From the NCBI RefSeq assembly GCF_014698965.1, contig NZ_JACXAE010000091.1, positions 1 through 64,000 on the forward strand: a DNA stretch of 64,000 bases, read 5' to 3'. The translations under genes were made by a program, and so were the position numbers. The DNA comes from Iningainema tapete BLCC-T55. Lineage in GTDB: Bacteria; Cyanobacteriota; Cyanobacteriia; Cyanobacteriales; Nostocaceae. Below are positions 27,993 through 36,656 of the stretch, in pieces (position 1 is the first letter of the stretch; each line of letters starts with the position of its first letter). Under the pieces are notes generated by a model that saw nothing but the letters and a program-made list of their open reading frames with translations, did not search any database and was not told the DNA's origin.

Positions 27993-29234
27993 TTATTTCA
28001 CTTGTGTTACCCGCCAACTGAGTTTTAGGTTAACCCAGAAATTCCAAATAGTAGTAGCGGCGATCGCAATCAGGTTGGCAATGTAAGCATTGCGAATTAC
28101 GAAATTGAACACTAAATTCAAAACCAGTACATTCAATACCAATCCGGCAAGGCAAATAATATTGAATTTTAAAAATCGCTTGAGTCGCTGACGCCATTCT
28201 TGCTGCTGCATGGAAATATCAGCAAAAGTCCAGCTATCATTCCAAATGAAATTGTTAATAATTGCTATTTCACCGGAGATAATTTTACTCCGAGTCAAGG
28301 GCAAACCTAGTGCAGTTGGGCTATGGAGCAAGTACAGCACCACCATATCAACAAATACCCCCGTTAATCCCACCAAGCCAAAACGGAGGAAGCGACTTAC
28401 TGGGAAACTTTGGCGTTGAGTGAATCGTCTTAGCCTACTGGTGGAGAGCCGTAACAAAACTAAGTGCTGTATGTACTCCACATACTGCTTCCACGTCACC
28501 TTACTTTCACCCTCTTTGCGTTCGCTAAACACGTAACCCACTTCGCCAATTTCACCCACTTCTCCTCGCCCAAGCACTTCAATCAGAATTTTGTATCCTA
28601 CGGGATTAAGGGTTGCACCTGCGATCGCATTGCGGCGGATCATAAAATAACCACTCATTGGATCGGAAACTCTGCTTAGTACTCTTGGTAAGATAATTAA
28701 TCCCAGCAATTGTGCGCCACGGGACAAAAAACGCCGGATGAAACTCCAGCTACTCACCCCACCACCTTCTTTGTGACGACTAGCAACTGCTACATCTGCT
28801 CCTTGTTGAATTACCTGTAACAGTTGTAATAGCACATGAGGTGGATGCTGTAAATCCGCATCAATCACTCCTAAAACTTGTCCTCTGGCTGCCTGCCATC
28901 CCCGAATCACCGCACTGGAAAGTCCCCGCTCATGCTGGCGGCGCATCACCTGCAACTGCGGGTATTCTTCTACCAAAGATTGTGCCACTTGCCAAGTACC
29001 ATCCGGACTATTATCGTCTACTACAATCAGTTCATAATCTCCAGGGATCGATTCATCTAACAGTTCGCTCAATATCCTCACTATTTTTTTGACATTTGCC
29101 GCCTCTTTGTAAGTCGGAATCACTAACGAAAAGAAGATGGTTTCACTTTCTGTACCAACACTCGGTGGCAATGGAGAAATCCGCAATGGACCGGTGGGTA
29201 CTGACAAAAGTGAGTTAGGTTCAAGGATACTCAT
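27993..29234 (-). CDS. polyprenyl-phosphate glycosyltransferase fused to a GtrA domain
   Basis: A 413-residue two-part protein. Residues about 33-265 are a GT2, dolichol-phosphate-mannose-synthase-like domain: LVIPTYKEAANV, VVDDNSPDGT, DADLQHPP (metal-binding DxD-like) and SRVSDPMSGYFMIRR. Residues about 285-410 are a GtrA domain with four membrane spans (FLRFGLVGLTGVFVDMVVLY ... FWVNLKLSW), thought to flip or hold lipid-linked sugars. It should load a nucleotide sugar onto a polyprenyl phosphate on the cytoplasmic face. The downstream GT39-like gene is the probable user. A low-complexity stretch (GRGEVGEIGEVGYVF) near residues 226-245 comes from a TTCACCCACTT-like repeat tract. Confidence 0.9.
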   Translation of the reverse strand: MSILEPNSLLSVPTGPLRISPLPPSVGTESETIFFSLVIPTYKEAANVKKIVRILSELLDESIPGDYELIVVDDNSPDGTWQVAQSLVEEYPQLQVMRRQHERGLSSAVIRGWQAARGQVLGVIDADLQHPPHVLLQLLQVIQQGADVAVASRHKEGGGVSSWSFIRRFLSRGAQLLGLIILPRVLSRVSDPMSGYFMIRRNAIAGATLNPVGYKILIEVLGRGEVGEIGEVGYVFSERKEGESKVTWKQYVEYIQHLVLLRLSTSRLRRFTQRQSFPVSRFLRFGLVGLTGVFVDMVVLYLLHSPTALGLPLTRSKIISGEIAIINNFIWNDSWTFADISMQQQEWRQRLKRFLKFNIICLAGLVLNVLVLNLVFNFVIRNAYIANLIAIAATTIWNFWVNLKLSWRVTQVK

Positions 29235-29666
29235 AGAATAATGACCGTTTAGGGTAATTTAACGCACGTTGCTTTCGAGCTAATGTGATAGCACCTACCT
29301 AAAATCAATGTTAGTTAATAGAACTAAAAAATTGCTTAAGTCTGATGTACGTAAATCTTGGGAGTAGCTAAGTAACTTTTGTGGTTGCAATTTAAATGTA
29401 AGCAGTTCAGTTAACTATATGAGATAGAGTTAATACTTAATGACATAATAATTACACCGTAAATTTACTGTTATTAATTTATTGCGTCTTCATGCAATTT
29501 TAAACATTTTTTGCTCAACTTCATAATTAATTTATATTTTTCTGGCATTATCTTCATACAACCATGATAATCTCCGTAATTACTCGCCAAAAAATAGTAG
29601 TATTTTTATATAACTATCTAGTAAAATAAAGTTACAAAAATAAACGTCTTTATTGATACCGTAAAC
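29235..29666. other. intergenic region (432 bp)
   Basis: Very AT-rich spacer upstream of the GT2-GtrA gene and downstream of a probable gene fragment. I see no open frame, palindrome or repeat family member. The promoter of the glycosyltransferase pair should lie in the first 100-150 bp. Confidence 0.4.
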
Positions 29667-29915
29667 CTACTTTCTTTGAGTACAACGCCAAGTTATGATG
29701 CTAAAAAATAAGGTAGCCAAAATACTCAATAATAATGAAGCGTAAAAGGGATGGGGTGGGTTGTGAGGAGCTAAACCTACACCTACTACTTGGATTGTCT
29801 TTTCTAAAGAGCGATCTATTTCAGTTTGTTTTATTTCAACTATACCGCGAATTGAGGCGATCGTGGCATCGGCATAATTACTATTGTCTATTGCCATATC
29901 AACTTCGCGGTACAA
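29667..29915 (-). pseudogene. C-terminal fragment of a cyanobacterial membrane protein
   Basis: An 82-codon frame with only a TTG start and a stop about 40 nt before it. It encodes IVEELYREVDMAIDNSNYADATIASIRGIVEIKQTE as separate blocks, then a single hydrophobic span (YASLLLSILATLFFSIITW) and a basic end. The block ATIASIRGIVEIKQTEIDR followed by a membrane span looks like the tail of a longer cyanobacterial protein family (several hundred residues) whose function I cannot name. No upstream frame supplies the missing part. I read it as the remnant of a truncated gene; a short functional membrane protein is possible but lacks a good start. Confidence 0.4.
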
Positions 29916-29950
29916 TTCCTCAACTATTCGTTGTGATGAAATGTAGGCGC

Positions 29951-30232
29951 TTATAGCTTACGGGAAGTATTGCAATAGTAAGACTGTTCAATCCAGATAC
30001 GTATTTCTTCCTCAGAACCAAAACAAGCAGAACGTCCTGTCATTGGATCGTAGGCGTGCCAACAATAAGTACAACCGTAACAGTCTGATTCTTGCCAAAC
30101 TTGTAGTTCAGAACTGCTATACATCCATGTGAGGACATGTTGCCAAACGTTCTTCAGGGTTGGTAATAAAGTGTTAAGGATTTTCACGGTAAAATTACCC
30201 AAGTAAAAGTGAACTATTAATTTCACTTTCAC
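29951..30232 (-). CDS. conserved small hypothetical protein
   Basis: A 93-residue frame starting at GTG. The C-terminal part (WQESDCYGCTYCWHAYDP, TGRSACFGSEEEIRIWIEQ) resembles small conserved cyanobacterial proteins that end in a similar D-P-x-T-G-x-S...SEEE-x-x-x-WIEQ motif. No function is known to me. It has five cysteines in the last half (four in CYGCTYC and SACFG plus one near the end), which could be a metal or redox site or drift. The N-terminal 40 residues are not conserved as far as I can see; the second GTG (VKILNTLLP) is an alternative start. Confidence 0.55.
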   Translation of the reverse strand: MKVKLIVHFYLGNFTVKILNTLLPTLKNVWQHVLTWMYSSSELQVWQESDCYGCTYCWHAYDPMTGRSACFGSEEEIRIWIEQSYYCNTSRKL

Positions 30233-30392
30233 TCAGGAATTTCAAAGTGAGAAGGTACAGTTTTGGCAGATTTGTCCTAGTACAGTGATGAGCAATTGCA
30301 ACTGTTCTAGTCAAAATTCGCCCAAGTGTACCATGTTCTACTGCGAAAAATCGTTTATATTGCAAGTAGTTACAGTGCTGGAGTGCGCCAAG

Positions 30393-31916
30393 ATGAAGAT
30401 TTTTTTAGATCGGCAGTCACCTAAACCTATATACATGCAGATTCACGATCGCCTCAGCAATCTGATTCAATCTGGCGCACTACAACCAGGCGATCGCTTA
30501 CCCTCCATCCGTTCTCTAGCCGAAAGCGTACAAGTAAATAAACTCACCATCATTGAAGCGTATAACGTTTTAGAAGCAGAAGGAGTAATTTGCGCCCGTC
30601 AAGGTTCCGGCTACTTCGTGGAAACTCAAAGAGTTGCTGCCACTAACCTCAAACCAACATTTGCCCCTGCTCAAGACGTGATAATTAAAGAGCCAGGAGG
30701 CAATTCCTTCTTCGATCTGCACATGGCTGCAGTACAAGCACAAACGCAGCCAGGAATGATTAATTTAAGTTTTGGTTTCCCGCGCCCGCCAAAAGATATC
30801 ACGCAAATTGCCAAACGAGCGCTCAATCAGACAGACGCATTGCATAAATATGACTTGCCTCAAGGACAGACAACGTTACGTAGACAAATTACGCAAATGT
30901 TGATACATCAAGGACTAAACGTATCTACAGATGATTTAATAGTTACTAACGGCTCCGAGCAAGCATTGTCATTAGCAATGCATTATTTTGTCCAACCAGG
31001 AGATTGGGTAATTGTCGAAGCTCCCACATATTTTGGCGCTATTGCCATTTTAGAAAATTTAGGAGCCAAAATCATCGGCATTCCCATGACTGCGGAAGGG
31101 ATAAATTTAGAGTTATTAGAGCAATATCTCAAAAGTCATTGCCCAAAACTGATTTACACGATTAGTACCCTACATAATCCCACCGGATTAACTACCTCAC
31201 CAGAACATCGTCAGCAACTACTGGCATTAGCTCAACAATACGAATGTCCAATTTTAGAAGACAACGCCTATGAAGGATTGAATTTTGAACCTGTACCAGC
31301 ACCAATCAAAGCTTTAGATCAAAATGATTTAGTAACTTATGTAGGTACATTTTCTAAAACTTTAATGCCTGGGATTAGAGTCGGCTACATGGTGGTTACA
31401 GGCAAACATTATCAAGCGATTCTCGAACGGAAGTTATTTCATGATGTGCATGTATCCACAGTTTCCCAAGCAATAGTTAGTGAATACTTGGCATCAGGAC
31501 ATTACCGCCGTCATCTCAACCAACTGCGCACAGAAAACCTGCAAAGCCGCAACTTTATGGTACAGGCGATGGAGCGTTATTTTCCTGAAGAGGCAAAGTG
31601 GACAGTTCCTAAAGGCGGTTTATTTCTTTGGGTGCAATTACCAGCCGATATTCCCATACAAACAATTAGCAAAGAAGCCTTAGCACAAAACGTCCTAATT
31701 TTTAGTGGTTCGGCATTTTTCCCTGATAAGCAGGGTTATTCAGCAATGCGATTGACGTTTGCTAACTCCCTAGAGGAAATAGAGCAAGGTATTTCTATTT
31801 TGGGTAAATTATTGAAAAAGCATCTTTATCGAGGGCAAGAAAAGTTATTTACCCACCAATACCCACAGCTTTTTGTGACAACTTCTGAGAATGACAGATA
31901 CAGCAAAGCTTGCTGA
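30393..31916 (+). CDS. MocR-family regulator (GntR helix-turn-helix plus aminotransferase domain)
   Basis: About 507 residues from the ATG at 30393 (MKIFLDRQSPKPIYMQI). The frame is open for 36 more codons upstream, but these are Cys-rich and unlike the family, so I prefer the internal start. An N-terminal GntR winged helix (IYMQIHDRLSNLIQSGALQPGDRLPSIRSLAE in blocks) is followed by a class I aminotransferase-like domain: TNGSEQALSLAMHYF, STLHNPTG, EDNAYEGL and the PLP lysine in GTFSKTLMPGIRVGY. MocR proteins sense PLP or amino compounds and control vitamin B6, GABA or transport genes. No such target is adjacent. A true aminotransferase activity cannot be excluded. Confidence 0.9.
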   Translation: MKIFLDRQSPKPIYMQIHDRLSNLIQSGALQPGDRLPSIRSLAESVQVNKLTIIEAYNVLEAEGVICARQGSGYFVETQRVAATNLKPTFAPAQDVIIKEPGGNSFFDLHMAAVQAQTQPGMINLSFGFPRPPKDITQIAKRALNQTDALHKYDLPQGQTTLRRQITQMLIHQGLNVSTDDLIVTNGSEQALSLAMHYFVQPGDWVIVEAPTYFGAIAILENLGAKIIGIPMTAEGINLELLEQYLKSHCPKLIYTISTLHNPTGLTTSPEHRQQLLALAQQYECPILEDNAYEGLNFEPVPAPIKALDQNDLVTYVGTFSKTLMPGIRVGYMVVTGKHYQAILERKLFHDVHVSTVSQAIVSEYLASGHYRRHLNQLRTENLQSRNFMVQAMERYFPEEAKWTVPKGGLFLWVQLPADIPIQTISKEALAQNVLIFSGSAFFPDKQGYSAMRLTFANSLEEIEQGISILGKLLKKHLYRGQEKLFTHQYPQLFVTTSENDRYSKAC

Positions 31917-31939
31917 CTTAACCCTAGCATCAATTTCTT

Positions 31940-31966
31940 TCTTCGTGTCCTTTGCGTCTTCGCGGT
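31940..31966. repeat. GCGTCTTCGCGG-type short tandem repeat
   Basis: CTTCGTGTCC followed by TTTGCGTCTTCGCGGTTTG is the reverse-orientation counterpart of the repeat before kdpG (22806-22833). A complementary stretch, CCACAAAGACGC, lies 20 bp further on, so the region could fold into a hairpin between the convergent MocR and DUF3386 genes. Confidence 0.6.
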
Positions 31967-32024
31967 TTGTAAAAAAATTACTCAACCACAAAGACGCAAT
32001 ATTTCTTAGTAGCTTACTACAAAA

Positions 32025-32681
32025 TTAAGCAGCAACAGGTTCCAACAATTTAATGTTCGAGAAGATAATTTCTTGAACAGAAATTTGTCCTTCTGTCTCA
32101 GTACGAATTTCGCGGCGATTTAAGATAAAATAGTTACCGACTTTTTCGTACTCATCTGTAAATTCGCTTCTTCCACCCTTTTGTTCGCCAGTTTTTGGAT
32201 CGTGGTATACAGAGTCATATGTGTGGGAGAGGTAGCCTTCTCCTGTGTTATGACTGCTGAAGGTGTTAATTGTGACAACAACATTGTGAATGTGACGGTG
32301 GACTAGGCACACCTCATTGTTGCGGACTTTATAGCCATCGCCTTCTGACTTACCACCGACAAAAATTTCCACTGCACCAGTTTCGTCAGTAGCACCATAG
32401 CTAAAGGTATTCGCACCATGAGTTTCTTCAAAGCTGCGACGGACACGGTGAATAGCGATTTCCCACAACTGATTGTTAATCGCCTGCAGTGCTTGTTCGT
32501 CATCTACGTCAAATACTTCTGCTTTGATATTCGAGTTAACGCTAACTTTGCCTGTAAACACTTGGTCATCGTGTTTAAAGGTTACATCTGCTGTGTAACC
32601 AGGGAAGTTTTTGTCCCAAGTATAGCGGTTTTCATAAGCAGCCCGGAATAGTTCTTGGGCAGAAACTTGTGTAACTGTCAT
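32025..32681 (-). CDS. DUF3386 family protein
   Basis: A 218-residue soluble protein found mainly in cyanobacteria and chloroplast-bearing eukaryotes. Recognisable blocks are LFRAAYENRYTWDKNFPGY at the N-terminus, DVTFKHDDQVFTGKV, WEIAIHRVRRSFEETHG, VCLVHRHIHNVVVTIN and ILNRREIRTETEG. There is no signal peptide or membrane span, so it is likely cytoplasmic. The molecular function of the family is not established. ATG at 32679-32681 is preceded by a purine-rich AGGAGCGATCG. It is divergent from the LuxR-type regulator gene, sharing an 88-bp spacer, so the regulator might control both; no operator was identified. Confidence 0.88.
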   Translation of the reverse strand: MTVTQVSAQELFRAAYENRYTWDKNFPGYTADVTFKHDDQVFTGKVSVNSNIKAEVFDVDDEQALQAINNQLWEIAIHRVRRSFEETHGANTFSYGATDETGAVEIFVGGKSEGDGYKVRNNEVCLVHRHIHNVVVTINTFSSHNTGEGYLSHTYDSVYHDPKTGEQKGGRSEFTDEYEKVGNYFILNRREIRTETEGQISVQEIIFSNIKLLEPVAA

Positions 32682-32769
32682 GCGATCGCTCCTAATATTA
32701 TTCAGTCATTTTAACTTTTGCATTTACTAGTTAGCATAAGAGTAATTATGAAGCTCGCATAGTCCCCAA

Positions 32770-33462
32770 ATGGGTACACATATGGCTGATTCTCTTCGGA
32801 CAATATTTAATGAAATAGCAAGAGCCAACAGTGAACAAGAACTACAACTAGCTGTGCTGAATACAGTTGGCAAGCATTTTGGTGTACAACATTGGGGCAT
32901 GTATCTGCTGGATGAGCAATCAAAAGCAGAATTTGACTGGGGAGTTCCGAGTGTGTGTATGCAGAGCAATCCAGTTGAGCGCTATGTAGCAGAGCGTCAT
33001 GCTCCCGCTCATGAACAATTAGTATTACCAACTGGAGACTGGAAGCATTTTTGCTTGCGTAACGACCACGAACATGTTATGAGTGGACCAATTATTTACG
33101 ATGCTCGTCTTGTCGGAACACTTAACTTTACCCGTGTTATTGGTACTCCTGCTTTTAATGGTAGCGATTTAGCTGACTTAAGCGCTCTATGCCTTCATTT
33201 GTCAGCAAAACTGGCAAGCCTACGAACAAAACCAAAAATATTCCACTCCCCGTTAACATGTGTGTTAACACCTCGCGAATTAGAAATTGCTGAGTTAGTG
33301 GCTGCCGGGTTAACCAATATTGAAATTGGCGCAAAACTTTGGATTGCGCCCAATTCAGTCAAGCAAGCTTTGAAAAGAATGTTTCGCAAGCTTAATGTGT
33401 CAGCCCGTGCCGAGATGGTAGCGAAACTGCAGATTGAATCAATTGTTCACCAAACTTTTTAA
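32770..33462 (+). CDS. LuxR-family regulator with GAF-like sensor domain
   Basis: A 230-residue transcription factor. Residues about 8-150 look like a GAF-type sensory domain (LRTIFNEIARANSEQELQLAVL, VGKHFGVQHWGMYLLDE, SGPIIYDARLVGTLNFTR). Residues 163-225 are a LuxR helix-turn-helix (LTPRELEIAELVAAGLTNIEIG, PNSVKQALKRMFRKLNV). The ligand is unknown. The start could also be the second Met (32782, MADSLRT). The protein lies divergently from DUF3386 and 30 bp from the end of the convergent KGGVGR ATPase gene. There is no kinase or acyl-homoserine-lactone synthase in the window, so quorum sensing should not be assumed. Confidence 0.88.
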   Translation: MGTHMADSLRTIFNEIARANSEQELQLAVLNTVGKHFGVQHWGMYLLDEQSKAEFDWGVPSVCMQSNPVERYVAERHAPAHEQLVLPTGDWKHFCLRNDHEHVMSGPIIYDARLVGTLNFTRVIGTPAFNGSDLADLSALCLHLSAKLASLRTKPKIFHSPLTCVLTPRELEIAELVAAGLTNIEIGAKLWIAPNSVKQALKRMFRKLNVSARAEMVAKLQIESIVHQTF

Positions 33463-33492
33463 CTTGCTCAACTAAAACCTTAGACAAAATTC

Positions 33493-36165
33493 CTATCGTT
33501 GTCCCTTGCGAACCATACCTAATCCATACAAGTACAACTCAGCAACACCGTAGACACGAGGGGGAGGATCTTTAGGACGAGAGCGCTCTGTGAAAATACC
33601 CGCTTCGACCATATCCTTAATGCGAAGGGCTAATTCGCCATCCTCCACCTGCCTAATTTCAGCTAGGCGATTTTCATCAATAGGAGAGCGTTCACCCTGA
33701 AGTCTATTCAGAAAATTTTCGAGTTCAGGATATTCGTTACGCACCTCAGCAACACGTTGCTGGGAAACATAGGGAAAAGCATCAATCAATGCTTTTGGTC
33801 GTAAAGTAATCTCAGCGCTGTATTCGGTAGAAAAATCTTTTTCAAGTTTGACTGCCTCTTCTAAAAGCAATATCAAACTGCGCGGAAAACAGTTATTTTG
33901 ACCGTCAGCAATACGGTTGCGAACCCAGTTATATGTGTAGGCTTTCTTTGTACGCCCCATCCGCTCACCCCATAAGGGATATAAGCTTTGACGTAATTGC
34001 TCCAGCCCAATTATATTAAGTCGTTCGACTGTTACCCCCAACTTTTGCTCTAAAGATTTTCTTAATAATTCAGAACTTTTCAGCGCTTGGCGAAGCACCA
34101 GTCGCCAGAGATCCGCCTCTTCCCAACGTAGTTGAAGCGATCGCCCACTATAATGTCCTGTATTAGTAAAGTTGAGTTGGTTCCAAATATCTTCACGTAA
34201 AAATATCTTGGGGACAATCTGTTTTAGACTTGTCCCGCTTTCCAACCACCAAGCAAGCAATGCTTCCAATGCGCGTCTGCGTCGCTCGTAATCTCTTTGA
34301 CTAGAACCAAAACCAGCATCTAGTTCATCATAAAACAACCATACAACCTGATTATTTTGTTGTAACCATAAATTAATTGCTCGCAACTCGTCAACTGCTT
34401 GCGGTCGCTTAATTGGAGATTGGGAACGCTCTACCAACCATGAAACAATCTCCCCATGAGAAGGATTTTCTTGAGAACTCAATGCGATTAACTTTTCATC
34501 TAAACCAGAGAGCAAACTTAATTCCGATTTAGCTTTGCACAGTTGTAAAAGACTATAATTAAGCCAAAAAAAGTGCCAATCATCCTCACCAACTTGCTGT
34601 TCATAACTAGCAATATCGCCACTTTCCAGAATTGTTACAGATACTCTAGGTTGACCATGACCTGCAATAAAATTAACATTATTTAAGTTGACATCAGTTT
34701 GAGCTAATTCCTTAGCAGCATCTGGCTGTTCTACAAATAGTCGAAACAACAGACTTTTTCCTGTTCCCTTAGCACCACGGATTAGCCAAGTCCTATTACT
34801 TAAAAATTTAGGAAAATCCTCGGTGCGTTGAAAGATATTCGGAATATTAACTGGTTCTAACTCCTGTGCAGTTGCTGCCTCAAACCGTAACTCATTGAGA
34901 ATAGTTTTACGATTAGCTATAATTTTAGTAGTTACACTAGGTTTAATATCTGGTAAACTGGCATCAATAGTATCAGCTAGAGGCAGATAAGCATCCAGCA
35001 AACTCTTTGGTACATCGTTGGTTAGGCTAGACAAAGTTGTGATATTTGGATTGTATAAGATTTCGTAGTAAAGTTCTCCGACAGTTGTTCCATTCGGTAA
35101 ACCCCAGTTGTTTTCAATCCAGTTCTCAACTTTATCTATCCAAATTTTATGCTGTTCGGCTGCAACAGGTGGCACAGGTGTTAAGAGAAATCGAATATCG
35201 GGCTTACCTTGATATTCTTTTTGCTTACGAACCGTTTGCACAACCCAACGCAGTCCCTCAAAGCTCTGCTCAGTAGGTGAAAAACAAATGATGGCAGTAT
35301 CAGCTAGATCAAAAAGTGCGATCGCTGCTACGTCATTAAATCCAGGACGAGCATCAATCAAAATTACATCTGGATCTAGTTGTGCTTTAATATCTTCCAT
35401 CAATTGCTCAACTGCATTATGTCCAGATTTGTAGAAAGACCGCATATCTAAATCAGCTAACCTATGAATATAATTCTCGTCATACTCTCCTACCGGAACT
35501 AAAAAAAGTTCACCCCTCGTTTGTAAGTTAATTTGGTAGATACAATCAGCAATATTTGGAATGTCTTGTTCGGGAGTCAAATTGCGTTGATGTAGGTAAT
35601 CCACTACCCCGTACCTTTGTTCACTGCTATTTTCCATATCTGGTTGAAACAGAATGGAAATTCCAGGAGCTTCCAAGTCAAAATCTACCATTACCACCCG
35701 ACGATTGCGAGTTGCTAGTATACCTGCTACTAATCCTAAAGCTGTAGAGCGACCTACACCACCTTTGAAAGAGTAAAACGTAACTACCAAAGGTTTTTTA
35801 GGACTATCTTCATCTAAATTTAACGGCTCGTCTGGTTCCGGAGCCATTAAAATATCTGACCATAAAGGTAGCTGAATATATTGAGGAGGTATATCAAGAG
35901 CTTCATTGGGAGTCAACAAATCATAGCCTGCAATTGGATATTGACCAAGATTAAGTTCAGAATTGAGACTCTTTAATAAATTGTCTATTTTTTCTTCTCG
36001 TTCAATTAATTGTTTATCTTCAAAGCAGCTTGTAATAATCCGAATTTTTAGCCAACCAAGTGAAGTGCGCTTGACACTCACTTGTACTTGTTTATCTTCA
36101 AAGCTTAAATTTTCATTTAAATACTTCTGAATATCTTGAGTTGTAATGGTACTAGAATAGGTCAT
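33493..36165 (-). CDS. KGGVGR-motif double P-loop ATPase
   Basis: An 890-residue protein with two separate NTPase modules. After a 120-residue N-terminal region comes a ParA/MinD-like SIMIBI domain: deviant Walker A FKGGVGRST at 133-141, DFDLEAPG at 161-168 and VILIDARPGFND at 267-278. The second module has Walker A GAKGTGKS at 464-471 and a Walker B-like VVWLFYDELD at 607-616, then a helical region with many Arg and Trp, as in STAND/ORC-like AAA ATPases. The last 100 residues look like a winged-helix tail. KGGVGR proteins have been proposed as parts of NTP-dependent conflict systems. It overlaps the HEPN gene by ATGA, so the two are translationally coupled. The role as sensor or switch of a defence module is inference. 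Confidence 0.85.
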   Translation of the reverse strand: MTYSSTITTQDIQKYLNENLSFEDKQVQVSVKRTSLGWLKIRIITSCFEDKQLIEREEKIDNLLKSLNSELNLGQYPIAGYDLLTPNEALDIPPQYIQLPLWSDILMAPEPDEPLNLDEDSPKKPLVVTFYSFKGGVGRSTALGLVAGILATRNRRVVMVDFDLEAPGISILFQPDMENSSEQRYGVVDYLHQRNLTPEQDIPNIADCIYQINLQTRGELFLVPVGEYDENYIHRLADLDMRSFYKSGHNAVEQLMEDIKAQLDPDVILIDARPGFNDVAAIALFDLADTAIICFSPTEQSFEGLRWVVQTVRKQKEYQGKPDIRFLLTPVPPVAAEQHKIWIDKVENWIENNWGLPNGTTVGELYYEILYNPNITTLSSLTNDVPKSLLDAYLPLADTIDASLPDIKPSVTTKIIANRKTILNELRFEAATAQELEPVNIPNIFQRTEDFPKFLSNRTWLIRGAKGTGKSLLFRLFVEQPDAAKELAQTDVNLNNVNFIAGHGQPRVSVTILESGDIASYEQQVGEDDWHFFWLNYSLLQLCKAKSELSLLSGLDEKLIALSSQENPSHGEIVSWLVERSQSPIKRPQAVDELRAINLWLQQNNQVVWLFYDELDAGFGSSQRDYERRRRALEALLAWWLESGTSLKQIVPKIFLREDIWNQLNFTNTGHYSGRSLQLRWEEADLWRLVLRQALKSSELLRKSLEQKLGVTVERLNIIGLEQLRQSLYPLWGERMGRTKKAYTYNWVRNRIADGQNNCFPRSLILLLEEAVKLEKDFSTEYSAEITLRPKALIDAFPYVSQQRVAEVRNEYPELENFLNRLQGERSPIDENRLAEIRQVEDGELALRIKDMVEAGIFTERSRPKDPPPRVYGVAELYLYGLGMVRKGQR

Positions 36166-36605
36166 GATGTTTCGCCTTGTTTGTCTAACAAAAATCTATG
36201 TAAAGTTTGTACTGCTTCAATGAATTTCTTGCTACTTTCTTCATCACCCACTTTGTCAGAATATCGTAATGCATCATTTTGCCAGACGGATGAAACTAAA
36301 TTCCATGCATCTTTATATTTACCAGTACGGTCTAGTGTTATAGCACGTTGTAATACAGTTAAACTGCTCAGTAAGGTTGTTAAATTGTGTAAGCTAGCTC
36401 CTTGCAGTCCCTGCTGAAAAATTTTTGTATCTTTAAAGTTATTTTTCTCCTCTTCATGGCAAATGAGAGACTTTAAAGAACATTCAATCGCATAACCACC
36501 AAGATAAATAGCACCAGTCCAACGCTTTTGACTATGTAAGACTTGAGCATCTTCAAGGCGACGACGAGAAGCGCCTAACTGACAACGTTTATCATAAGTA
36601 CTCAT
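36162..36605 (-). CDS. HEPN-domain protein
   Basis: A 147-residue helical protein. The N-terminal block RRLEDAQVLHSQKRWTGAIY followed by GGYAIECSLKSLICHEE is the typical HEPN helix pair, and SLHNLTTLLSSL fits the conserved helix 3. The final helix is ESSKKFIEAVQTLHRFLL. The R-X4-6-H ribonuclease motif of toxic HEPN proteins is not visible: the Arg in NDALRYSDK has no His at the expected spacing. It may therefore be a binding or regulatory HEPN rather than an RNase. I use the ATG at 36605; a TTG one codon earlier is possible. The stop overlaps the start of the KGGVGR ATPase gene (ATGA), which supports a two-gene functional unit. Confidence 0.8.
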   Translation of the reverse strand: MSTYDKRCQLGASRRRLEDAQVLHSQKRWTGAIYLGGYAIECSLKSLICHEEEKNNFKDTKIFQQGLQGASLHNLTTLLSSLTVLQRAITLDRTGKYKDAWNLVSSVWQNDALRYSDKVGDEESSKKFIEAVQTLHRFLLDKQGETS

Positions 36606-36656
36606 CAAGTTTGATCTAAGCGTAATACAATTAAAATATAAAAGTTATTGGTCGCT

